NCBI GenBank assembly: GCA_959604115.1
Contig: CAUHBW010000297.1
Location: 1-5,044, forward strand
Reading direction: 5' to 3'
From: an uncultured Bilophila sp.
Lineage (GTDB): Bacteria; Desulfobacterota; Desulfovibrionia; Desulfovibrionales; Desulfovibrionaceae
DNA: 5,044 nt
The notes under the pieces were generated by a model that ran no database searches, had not been told where the DNA came from, and was given only the letters and a program-made list of their open reading frames with translations. Made by a program: the position numbers and the translations under genes. Positions 1 through 5,044 of the stretch are shown one piece after another; positions within the stretch are counted from its first letter, which is position 1, and each line of letters begins with the position of its first letter.

Positions 1-12
1 GGACGGGGACGA

Positions 13-19
13 CCTCCTT
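13..19 (-). promoter_or_regulatory. Ribosome binding site of an off-window gene after sctS
   Basis: AAGGAGG on the minus strand begins 2 nt after the sctS TGA. The 12 remaining bases hold no ATG, GTG or TTG, so the start codon lies beyond the left edge at slightly long spacing (12 nt or more). In T3SS loci sctT usually follows sctS, making it the expected gene; its identity cannot be seen here. Confidence 0.55.
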
Positions 20-21
20 TC

Positions 22-285
22 TCACTGTATCATATAGAATCTGCTGAAAATTTCGTTTGAATAGCGGAGAATTTCCCCGCTGAGCCAGCCTCCCATGAGG
101 AAAAGGGTCAGGACGACCGCGATCAGCTTGACGCCGAAGGTCAGCGTCTGTTCCTGCAATTGGGTGATGGCCTGAATGAGGCTGAGAAGGATGCCGATGA
201 GCGAAGCCACCACGATGGGCGGCATGGACAGCATCAGCACCAGATACAGGGCTTTCATGGCATAATCGACGGCCGCTGATTCCAT
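22..285 (-). CDS. sctS: T3SS export apparatus protein SctS (YscS, FliQ family)
   Basis: 87-aa integral membrane protein of the FliQ/SctS family, whose members usually have 86-90 residues. With SctR and SctT it forms the helical inner-membrane gate through which substrates enter the needle. Two hydrophobic hairpin segments are visible at about 11-37 (ALYLVLMLSMPPIVVASLIG) and 48-70 (TFGVKLIAVVLTLFLMGGWL), joined by the conserved loop QAITQLQEQTL with the family's PP and QEQTL..G.K pattern. The reading frame is open further upstream to a GTG at 429, with an ATG at 360. I chose ATG 285 because it gives family length, begins as homologues do and follows a good SD (TGAGGA). It lies 231 nt beyond sctV; another SD right after its stop implies at least one more co-transcribed gene, plausibly sctT. 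No sctR is adjacent. Confidence 0.95.
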   Translation of the reverse strand: MESAAVDYAMKALYLVLMLSMPPIVVASLIGILLSLIQAITQLQEQTLTFGVKLIAVVLTLFLMGGWLSGEILRYSNEIFSRFYMIQ

Positions 286-290
286 GAGGT

Positions 291-296
291 TCCTCA
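291..296 (-). promoter_or_regulatory. Ribosome binding site of sctS
   Basis: TGAGGA on the minus strand, 5 nt before ATG 285. It decides between the 87-aa start and the longer in-frame alternatives at 360 and 429. Confidence 0.75.
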
Positions 297-297
297 G

Positions 298-327
298 GGC
301 GTCCTGTCCCGCGCCGGGATGGACGCC
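298..327 (-). promoter_or_regulatory. Strong hairpin immediately before the sctS SD
   Basis: The minus-strand arms GGCGTCC (321-327) and GGACGCC (298-304) pair over 7 bp. After a small asymmetric bulge, TCCCG (315-319) pairs with CGGGA (307-311) around a 3-nt loop. The foot ends one base before the TGAGGA SD. It may set the 5' boundary of the sctS translation start region or stabilise a processed mRNA end; this is inference. Confidence 0.45.
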
Positions 328-342
328 GTTTTTGCATGGCTC

Positions 343-359
343 TGCCAGAAACGCTGGCA
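343..359. repeat. Short perfect inverted repeat in sctS leader
   Basis: TGCCAG-AAACG-CTGGCA on the plus strand, a 6-bp perfect stem with a 5-nt loop. On the plus strand it is followed by TTGGGGTTTTT, but no plus-strand gene needs terminating here. On the minus strand no T-run follows. It could be an operator half-site pair or an RNA hairpin; function unknown. Confidence 0.35.
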
Positions 360-440
360 TTGGGGTTTTTAGCGTTAAGACAACGTATCGTATTTTGAAG
401 GAGCCGTCATTGCCATACGCTTGCGGCACGCGGTCAATCT

Positions 441-476
441 CCCAAGTCCCCGCCCCCGGACGCCGAAGGTCTTGGG
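441..476 (-). repeat. GC-run inverted repeat after sctV
   Basis: CCCAAG (441-446) pairs with CTTGGG (471-476). The interior has further CCCCC and GGGGG runs that could pair, and AACCTTTTGGAG follows nearby (minus strand, about 483-495). No T-run follows the stem, so it is a poor intrinsic terminator. The G/C-run style with a CCTTTTGGA motif resembles dispersed intergenic elements common in Desulfovibrio-type genomes; that resemblance is from memory and unverified. Confidence 0.35.
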
Positions 477-516
477 GGGCTTCTCCAAAAGGTTTGCCTT
501 CCCGATTTCCCCGGAG

Positions 517-2610
517 CTACAGCCTGATCCGGCTGACGGGCTGGATCGAGATTTCCGGCGTGACCTCCTGATAGGAGACGACGGGCAGGGCGTAGTGCTC
601 GCCTTCGATAAGCCTGCGCACGTAACGCCGGATGTCCATTGAGGCCATGAGCACGGGCTTCTGGGTGCTGGACTGGTATTTTCCGGCAGCGTCGGACACG
701 GCGCGCAGGAAACGCTGCGTCGTATCGGGATCGAGGGCGAGGAACGCGCCCGCCGAGGTCTGCCGGATGGCCTTGCGGATGGTTTCCTCCACCGAGGGGT
801 CCATCAGGATGGCGGGCAGCATGTTCTGGCCCTTGGAATACATGTAGCTGATCTGCCGCTTGAGCGCGCTGCGGACGTACTCGGTGAGCATGACCGTATC
901 TTTTTCCTTGGGGCTCCATTCGATGAGCGCTTCAAGGATGTTGCGCAGATCGCGGATGGAGACCTGCTCCTGCACCAGCCGCTGGAAGATCTCCGCGATG
1001 CGCTGCGTGGGCAGCAGGCGCGTAGCCTCGCGGACGAGGTCGGGCGCGCGTTCCTCCATCTTGTCGAGCAGGTATTTGGCCTCCTGCATGCCGAGGAAGG
1101 ACGAGGCGTGCCGCGCGAGGATCAGGGAAAGGTGATAGGCGAGGATGCGGGCGTGGCTCATGACGCTGATGCCCACGCGCTCCAGCAGGACGGCCTTGGA
1201 TTCGGGAACCCAGAGCGGTTCGACGTCGGGAAGGAATTTCTCCCCGACTTTGCACTCCACGCCGAGCATGGACAGATTGTCCTTGGTGTCTCGGGCGAGG
1301 ACCATGCCTTTTTCCAGTTTCCCGCGAGACATGGGAATTTCGTTGACGTTCAGGACGTAGCTGAGTTCGGGCAGGCCGGGATTGGGCCGGATGTTGATGC
1401 CGGGGAAAGGCACGCCGAGATCGAAATAGAGGGCGCGGCGCAGGTTCGCCAGTTCTTCGTTGAGCGAGGCGTAATCGAGGGATGCGCCCATGTCCTCGGA
1501 AATGTCGAGGATGATGGGGACGGTGGGCGCGAACTCGTCGCGCTGTCCGGCGGCTCCGGGCTTCGGCCTGGGCCGGGCCGTGGGCGTCAGCGACTTGGAG
1601 AGTTCGGCCTTGGCGTCCTGTTCCTGCGGGGCTTCGCCGACGCGCTTGAGCACGTAGCCGATCCCGGCGAGAACGGCCGCCAGCGTGAACAGCTGCGGCT
1701 TGGGGAAACCGGGAATCAGCCCGAAGAGGAACACCAGTCCGCCCGCCATGAGCAGGGCCTTGGGCTGCGCGAAAATCTGAAGGCCGATCTGCGATCCCAC
1801 GTTGTCGTCGGAGTCGCCGGTGCGGGTGATCAGGATGCCCGCCGAAATCGAGATGAGCAGGGAGGGAATCTGGGAAACCAGCCCGTCGCCGATGGTCAGG
1901 ATGCCGTAGACGTGCAGGGCTTCCCCGGCGGTCATGCCGTTCTGGGTGATGCCGATGATCGTTCCGCCCACGATGTTGACCACGGCGATGATCATCCCGG
2001 CGATGGAGTCGCCCTTCACGAATTTCATGGCGCCGTCCATGGCGCCGTACATCTGGCTTTCCTGATTGACGCGGGCGCGGCGACGCTGCGCCTCCTCCAT
2101 GTCGATGACCCCGGCGCGCATGTCGGCGTCGATGGACATCTGTTTGCCGGGCATGGCGTCGAGGGTGAAGCGTGCGCCCACTTCGGCCACGCGTTCCGCG
2201 CCCTTGGCTATGACGAGGAACTGCACGATGGTCAGGATGAGGAAGACCACCGCGCCGACCACGAAATTGCCGCCGAGCGCGAACTCGCCGAACGTAAAGA
2301 TGATTTCGCCCGCGTCGGCCTGAAGGAGAATGAGGCGGGTGGTGGCGATGTTGAGCCCGACCCGGAACAGGGTCGTGAACAGGAGCATGGTCGGGAAGAC
2401 CGAAAAGTCCAGCGCCGTGCGCACGTACATCGACATCATGAGCATGATGAACGACAGGGCCATGTTCGTGCCGATGAGCGTGTCCACCAGCGGCGTGGGC
2501 AGGGGGACGATCATCAGCCCGATGACGGTGACGAGCAGAAAGACGACGCTGATGTCGCTGTGGCGCGTGACGACGCCGACGGCGGAACTGGCCGTGGAGA
2601 ACAGGCTCAT
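517..2610 (-). CDS. sctV: T3SS export gate protein SctV (YscV/LcrD, FHIPEP family)
   Basis: 697-aa inner-membrane protein, full length for the family (YscV is about 704 aa). SctV forms the nonameric ring around the export gate, takes part in proton-driven export, and its cytoplasmic ring docks chaperone-cargo, gatekeeper and the YscX-YscY pair. Hydrophobic segments lie near residues 20-36, 41-63, 71-95, 113-135, 203-222, 235-262, 285-301 and 307-322. The FHIPEP signature loop is clear at 146-170 (ARFTLDAMPGKQMSIDADMR), with the charged residues conserved. A Pro/Ala/Lys-rich linker (about 325-360) leads to the soluble C-terminal domain (about 361-697). I see no frameshift or missing block. ATG 2610 overlaps the yscY stop as ATGA and has only a weak GGG 9 nt upstream, so translation is probably coupled to yscY. 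The flagellar homologue FlhA is excluded by the Ysc-type neighbours. Confidence 0.97.
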   Translation of the reverse strand: MSLFSTASSAVGVVTRHSDISVVFLLVTVIGLMIVPLPTPLVDTLIGTNMALSFIMLMMSMYVRTALDFSVFPTMLLFTTLFRVGLNIATTRLILLQADAGEIIFTFGEFALGGNFVVGAVVFLILTIVQFLVIAKGAERVAEVGARFTLDAMPGKQMSIDADMRAGVIDMEEAQRRRARVNQESQMYGAMDGAMKFVKGDSIAGMIIAVVNIVGGTIIGITQNGMTAGEALHVYGILTIGDGLVSQIPSLLISISAGILITRTGDSDDNVGSQIGLQIFAQPKALLMAGGLVFLFGLIPGFPKPQLFTLAAVLAGIGYVLKRVGEAPQEQDAKAELSKSLTPTARPRPKPGAAGQRDEFAPTVPIILDISEDMGASLDYASLNEELANLRRALYFDLGVPFPGINIRPNPGLPELSYVLNVNEIPMSRGKLEKGMVLARDTKDNLSMLGVECKVGEKFLPDVEPLWVPESKAVLLERVGISVMSHARILAYHLSLILARHASSFLGMQEAKYLLDKMEERAPDLVREATRLLPTQRIAEIFQRLVQEQVSIRDLRNILEALIEWSPKEKDTVMLTEYVRSALKRQISYMYSKGQNMLPAILMDPSVEETIRKAIRQTSAGAFLALDPDTTQRFLRAVSDAAGKYQSSTQKPVLMASMDIRRYVRRLIEGEHYALPVVSYQEVTPEISIQPVSRIRL

Positions 2611-3002
2611 ATGCGTTTGCCCATATCGTTGACGGGAGGCTTGGCGAGCGGCGAATCGCCCGCGAGGTACAGATAGTCGTTGACGGCGGCGTGCGCTTCA
2701 TCCCTGCGGCCCTGTTGCCAGAGGGCCCGCGCCCGGAGCAGGTGCAGGGCGGCGTTCCGGGTGGAGAGCGTCCGCCCGTCCATGGCCTTGTGCAGGAGCT
2801 GCAGGGCCTTTTCGCCGTTGCCGCGTTCCGTTTCGATGGCCGCGAGCGTGGCGAAGGATCGCCGGGTCACGGCGTCCGCCGGTTCGGGGGCCTGCGCCGT
2901 CAGTGCGGAAAACACGGCGGCGGCGCTGTCGATCCGGCCCATGCGGTAGTACAGATATCCCAAAACGGACAGGGTGGTGCGTTGTTCCGGACTGAGCGTC
3001 AC
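2607..3002 (-). CDS. yscY: TPR chaperone YscY/SctY for YscX
   Basis: 131-aa protein built almost entirely of tetratricopeptide-like helix pairs: about residues 11-38 (LSVLGYLYYRMGRIDSAAAV), 48-73 (ATLAAIETERGNGEKALQLL) and 84-112 (LHLLRARALWQQGRRDEAHA). This is the architecture of YscY and of class II chaperones such as SycD/LcrH. The repeat ending NDYLYLAGDSP resembles the end of Yersinia YscY (HYLELKDHNESP). YscY binds YscX and the SctV cytoplasmic domain. About 13 extra residues (LAKPPVNDMGKRI) follow where Yersinia YscY stops; they run into the ATGA overlap with sctV. The start is GTG at 3002, one base after the yscX stop, with AGGGGG (3008-3013) 5 nt upstream. No earlier in-frame start is available after the yscX stop, and the next Met is residue 21, inside the first repeat. 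An unrelated TPR protein is conceivable but unlikely in this position. Confidence 0.85.
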   Translation of the reverse strand: MTLSPEQRTTLSVLGYLYYRMGRIDSAAAVFSALTAQAPEPADAVTRRSFATLAAIETERGNGEKALQLLHKAMDGRTLSTRNAALHLLRARALWQQGRRDEAHAAVNDYLYLAGDSPLAKPPVNDMGKRI

Positions 3003-3003
3003 G

Positions 3004-3372
3004 TCAGCCCCCTATCATCAGGCCCATGTAGGCGTTGAGCAGTTCCTTGTTCTGGAGCAGGGGGGCCAGCTCGTCATGGACGAACGCCCGCACCGCCGGA
3101 TCTTCGGCATCGCGCAGGGCGTCCATGCACTCGGCGAGGTTGGCGGAAAACACGTCGGGCCGGAGCAGCTCGCCGTCGCCGGCGTCCGGGCACAGAGCCT
3201 GTTCCACAAGATGGTGGGCGTTGCTTGGGGAATACAGTTCCTCAAGCCCCGCCTCGCGCAGGACGTTGGCGGCCAGAGGCCGGGCCGCGGGCATGCCGGA
3301 AGGGTGCGCCGCCGGGCTGTCCATGACGCTCTGGATGCCGAGCGAGGGATCCAGCAGATTGATGGTGGGCAT
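3004..3372 (-). CDS. yscX: T3SS export protein YscX/SctX
   Basis: 122-aa soluble protein, the same length as Yersinia YscX. In Yersinia, YscX is exported by the T3SS, binds the chaperone-like YscY, and with it contacts SctV; loss blocks secretion of early substrates. Here residues 1-37 are low in charge and rich in Pro, Ala and Ser, which fits a flexible secretion signal. The segment LEELY at 43-47 lines up with LERLY of YscX. The C-terminal helices (about 92-120, ending NKELLNAYMGLMIGG) match the conserved helical end that YscY grips. The ATG at 3372 follows AAAGGAG (3378-3384) with 5-nt spacing. It sits 38 nt after the sycN-like gene and 1 nt before yscY. Identity to the Yersinia protein looks low, so the name relies on length, C-terminal pattern and the YscY-SctV neighbours. 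Confidence 0.8.
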   Translation of the reverse strand: MPTINLLDPSLGIQSVMDSPAAHPSGMPAARPLAANVLREAGLEELYSPSNAHHLVEQALCPDAGDGELLRPDVFSANLAECMDALRDAEDPAVRAFVHDELAPLLQNKELLNAYMGLMIGG

Positions 3373-3410
3373 TCCGTCTCCTTTGCTTCACAAAATCGCC
3401 GTGCCGCCGC

Positions 3411-3794
3411 TCAGTCCGCGGCGACGCTGTCCATGACTGCGGCGAGGAACCGGACGGTCCGTTCGATGCCCGCCGCCGTCGTTTCCCGTTCCGGAAACCG
3501 CGTGAGCAGGACGATCCGGCCTCCGTGGACTCCGCCGGACAGGGGCAGGGGGTCGGCGTAGCGGTAATGGCAGCGTTCGAGCACCCGGCGGGGAGCCTTG
3601 GCGTCGTGATCGGGCACAGGGCGGGTCAGGTAGACGAGCAGTTCCCGGTCATACCGTCCCGGCTGTTCCGGGCCGCGTTCCAGATAAAGCCGTCCGAGAC
3701 GTTCGACGTCGAGCGCGGCGAGTCCCCCTTCCGAAAGGGAAAAGTCGGGCATCCCCATACGGCGGCCGAATTCGGCTATTTCACGTTCGATCAT
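3411..3794 (-). CDS. sycN: SycN-like class I T3SS chaperone
   Basis: Small protein (127 aa) with the alpha-beta layout of class I secretion chaperones. It has an N-terminal helix (REIAEFGRRMGMPDF), a middle of short strands (RLGRLYLERG, RELLVYLTRP), a later strand pair (GGRIVLLTRF) and a C-terminal helix (IERTVRFLAAVMDSV). Length and layout fit Yersinia SycN (about 123 aa), which pairs with YscB to bind the N-terminus of YopN. Its place between the gatekeeper and yscX is exactly that of sycN. The start is ambiguous: ATG at 3794 overlaps the sctW stop as TGATG and lies 7 nt from GGAG, while GTG at 3797 would add one residue but has only 4 nt spacing. I prefer the ATG. No second chaperone (YscB) gene is visible, so the protein may work as a homodimer or with a partner outside the window. 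Sequence similarity in such chaperones is weak; the name leans on synteny. Confidence 0.75.
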   Translation of the reverse strand: MIEREIAEFGRRMGMPDFSLSEGGLAALDVERLGRLYLERGPEQPGRYDRELLVYLTRPVPDHDAKAPRRVLERCHYRYADPLPLSGGVHGGRIVLLTRFPERETTAAGIERTVRFLAAVMDSVAAD

Positions 3795-4924
3795 CACGCG
3801 TCTCCAAGATTGGCGAGGTATTCGTCTTCGCGCTGGATGGCATTGTCAACGGATTCCTGTACGGCGTCGAGGACTTTCATCCGTCCCTGTTCGCCGTCGA
3901 AAAGCTGGATCGGCAGGTTGCGGGTCATGCTCAGCAGTTCCTGAAGGAAAAGCACCTGCCGCTCAATGTCCGGGGCCTTGGCCTTGGCGGCGATGCGGTC
4001 GATGTGCATGGCGCCGAGGAAATTTTCGTTCCGCAGGCCGACCATGTCCCCCAGCAGCTCCATCGGCGTCAACGCCGCGTTCGTGACGCCGTGGATACTT
4101 TCCCAGCGCTGGAGCAGTCGTTCGCACTGGACGTGCGTGCTCTGGAGGAGCCGGATCTGTTCGAGGTTGGCGTGGACGTTTTCGAGATGGGTGGTTTCCA
4201 TGCTCGGCACGTCCGTGGCGAGATCGTTGCTCAGGGCGTTGAACAGAAAATCCATGGCCTTGTCGAATCCCACGTCGCCGTATTTCTCATGGATGTGGGC
4301 AAAGGCGGCGTTGACGTCCTTAAAGTCGCAGACGGTCTGGCGGTACAGGTCGCGCAGGTTGTCGGTCCCGTCCAGATCGGCGTATCCGGCTGCGGCGAGC
4401 GCGCCCTGAATGCCGGAACGGATTTGCGGGCCGTGCTCGGCTTCGAGTTCGGCGAGTCCCTGCCGGATGTCTTCGAGAACGGCGGGATCGACGGACGGAT
4501 CGTCCGACAGGCTTTCCAGCGCGTCGGAAAGGGCGGCGTAGGCGTCGCTGGGGTCGGGAAAGCGGCTGAGTGCCTCGCGGGCGGCTTTTTCACGGCCTTC
4601 GCGGGCACGGAGGCTGTCCTTCAGGCGATCGACGTCCCGAGCCTTCCCGGCCTCGTGCATGAGATCCTGATAAAGCTTCACGCGCTCGGCGAGGGATTCC
4701 TCGGCGCGTTCCCGTTCCTTGCGGTCTTCAAGCTCGAATTCGTCGGTCGTGTCCGCCGCAAAGGTCAGCTCCTCGGCGGCGTCGGCGAGCAGCGACATGG
4801 GATCCTCCACCCGCGCGGCGGCGTTGCCCATGAGCGATCCCGTGGCAAGGGCGCTTGACGAGGAGGTGGCTGCACCCGCCGCCATCTGGCCCATCTGATC
4901 GTTGACGGAAAAATCTATGGACAT
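3794..4924 (-). CDS. sctW: SctW gatekeeper, YopN-TyeA fusion (InvE/SepL/MxiC family)
   Basis: 376-aa T3SS gatekeeper, the protein that blocks effector export before host contact and helps order translocators before effectors. Residues 1-35 are rich in Ser, Ala, Gly and Met with little charge, as expected of a secretion signal. Residues 45-275 are helical and charged, including a coiled-coil-like stretch at about 62-120, and correspond to the YopN/InvE domain. Residues 286-372 resemble TyeA across its whole length: ELLGDMVGL, then IDRIAAKAKAPDIERQVLF, the LPIQLF turn, and an acidic helix ending DEYLANLGDA. YopN (about 293 aa) plus TyeA (about 92 aa) roughly equals this length, so two Yersinia genes are one here, as in SepL, InvE and MxiC. 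The start is ATG at 4924, three bases after a near-perfect SD. The stop overlaps the sycN-like start by one base. First gene of the visible operon. Family assignment is from sequence resemblance and gene order. Confidence 0.9.
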   Translation of the reverse strand: MSIDFSVNDQMGQMAAGAATSSSSALATGSLMGNAAARVEDPMSLLADAAEELTFAADTTDEFELEDRKERERAEESLAERVKLYQDLMHEAGKARDVDRLKDSLRAREGREKAAREALSRFPDPSDAYAALSDALESLSDDPSVDPAVLEDIRQGLAELEAEHGPQIRSGIQGALAAAGYADLDGTDNLRDLYRQTVCDFKDVNAAFAHIHEKYGDVGFDKAMDFLFNALSNDLATDVPSMETTHLENVHANLEQIRLLQSTHVQCERLLQRWESIHGVTNAALTPMELLGDMVGLRNENFLGAMHIDRIAAKAKAPDIERQVLFLQELLSMTRNLPIQLFDGEQGRMKVLDAVQESVDNAIQREDEYLANLGDA

Positions 4925-4927
4925 GCC

Positions 4928-4934
4928 ACCTCCT
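4928..4934 (-). promoter_or_regulatory. Ribosome binding site of sctW
   Basis: On the minus strand the bases read AGGAGGT, three nucleotides before ATG 4924. It is a near-perfect anti-16S match and the main reason for choosing that start. Confidence 0.85.
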
Positions 4935-4935
4935 G

Positions 4936-4952
4936 CCCGGCACCCGGCCGGG
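4936..4952 (-). promoter_or_regulatory. GC hairpin immediately before the sctW SD
   Basis: The minus strand reads CCCGGC-CGGGT-GCCGGG, a perfect 6-bp all-GC stem with a 5-nt loop. Only one base separates its 3' foot from the SD. In RNA it would stack beside the SD without covering it. It also contains a 10-bp palindrome (CCCGGCCGGG, 4943-4952). No T-run follows, so it is not a standard terminator. A role in translation or RNA stability is inference. Confidence 0.4.
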
Positions 4953-5044
4953 AAATGAGTCGGCCCCCGTGCCTGGAGGCTGCGGGAACACGTGATTCCG
5001 GGAACCGATCCATACCGGCCCGCAAGAAATCATGCGAGAAATAT

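Larger units (their letters stand above)
286..516 (-). other. Non-coding spacer between sctV and sctS
   Basis: 231 nt, the only sizeable gap after the start of sctW. No ORF here resembles a T3SS protein; the open frame in front of sctS is best read as non-coding. The sctV-proximal half (about 441-500) is full of C and G runs, while 360-400 is noticeably richer in A/T. A very weak promoter candidate on the minus strand is TGGCAA (410-415), 17 nt, TACGAT (387-392); its matches to consensus are poor. Two hairpins lie near sctS. The gap suggests either a separate transcription start for sctS and the genes after it, or a junction between two formerly separate gene blocks. Confidence 0.6.
4925..5044 (-). 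other. Leader region upstream of sctW, operon start or intergenic
   Basis: 120 nt with no gene I can support. One minus-strand frame closes with TGA at 5030-5032; the other two stay open, but no family-like peptide is seen. Besides the SD and its hairpin, it holds an imperfect dyad GGAACACGTGATTCC (4985-4999), three copies of TTCCCG on the minus strand, and a weak stem (5019-5038, CTCGCA/TGCGGG with one wobble pair). I could not find a convincing -35/-10 pair or a sigma-54 site, so the promoter may lie further upstream. Confidence 0.5.

Noticed and set aside
343..371. Hairpin followed by TTGGGGTTTTT as a plus-strand terminator
   Set aside because: No plus-strand gene exists upstream in the window, the T-run is displaced from the stem by TTGGGG, and the stem is only 6 bp.
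286..429. N-terminal extension of SctS from GTG 429 or ATG 360
   Set aside because: The added residues resemble no SctS, the family is about 88 aa long, and the best SD precedes ATG 285. The region is better read as structured leader.
1108..2676. 522-aa plus-strand ORF opposite sctV and the end of yscY
   Set aside because: It is antisense to the clear FHIPEP protein. Its translation is dominated by Gly, Asp, His, Glu and Arg, typical of a mirror frame in GC-rich DNA, with no domain.
932..2701. 589-aa minus-strand ORF in another frame over sctV
   Set aside because: Arg/His/Pro-rich out-of-frame reading of sctV with no recognisable family. The sctV frame explains this DNA.
4004..4858. 284-aa plus-strand ORF opposite sctW
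   Set aside because: Antisense shadow of the gatekeeper gene, Gly/Val-rich, with no motif and no convincing ribosome binding site.
4728..5033. 101-aa minus-strand ORF starting in the sctW leader
   Set aside because: It overlaps the 5' part of sctW in another frame, has no SD, and its composition (Arg/Gly/His-rich) is that of a shadow frame.
5030..5044. End of an upstream gene (frame closing with TGA at 5030-5032)
   Set aside because: Only four codons precede the stop inside the window, too little to support a gene.

Overview
The window holds six genes, all on the minus strand. They form a contiguous piece of a virulence-type (injectisome) type III secretion system (T3SS) of the Ysc subfamily. 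Reading in the direction of transcription (right to left), the order is sctW (a gatekeeper fusing YopN-like and TyeA-like parts), a sycN-like class I chaperone, yscX, yscY, sctV (export gate) and sctS (export-apparatus membrane protein). The first five match the order of the Yersinia yopN-tyeA-sycN-yscX-yscY-lcrD block, except that yopN and tyeA are one reading frame here.

Layout: 4925-5044 is a non-coding leader with a strong Shine-Dalgarno (SD) sequence and a GC hairpin just ahead of sctW. The stretch from 4924 to 517 is tightly packed: TGATG overlap (sctW/sycN), 38-nt gap (sycN/yscX), 1-nt gap (yscX/yscY), ATGA overlap (yscY/sctV). This implies one transcript with translational coupling. 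A 231-nt spacer (286-516) follows; it holds two hairpins and a G/C-run inverted repeat, but no gene I can support. sctS occupies 22-285, and a strong SD at 13-19 announces another gene just beyond the left edge.

How the genes work together: SctS belongs to the SctRST inner-membrane export gate. SctV forms the nonameric ring whose cytoplasmic domain receives cargo. In Yersinia, YscX and YscY form a complex that engages SctV and is needed for secretion of early substrates. The gatekeeper holds back effector export until host contact, and a SycN-type chaperone binds the gatekeeper's N-terminus. The window is therefore mainly the cargo-selection and switching module of the machine.

Organism: the DNA is GC-rich with GC-biased codons. 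A Ysc-type system with this order, plus a G/C-run intergenic element, suggests Desulfovibrionaceae (Desulfovibrio or Bilophila-like), where Ysc-like T3SS loci are known. This is an inference from style and context, because no taxonomic marker is present. I see no RNA gene, CRISPR array, insertion sequence or integrase. The genes belong to known families; the less ordinary points are the sctV-spacer-sctS junction and the hairpins that stop one base before the SDs of sctW and sctS.
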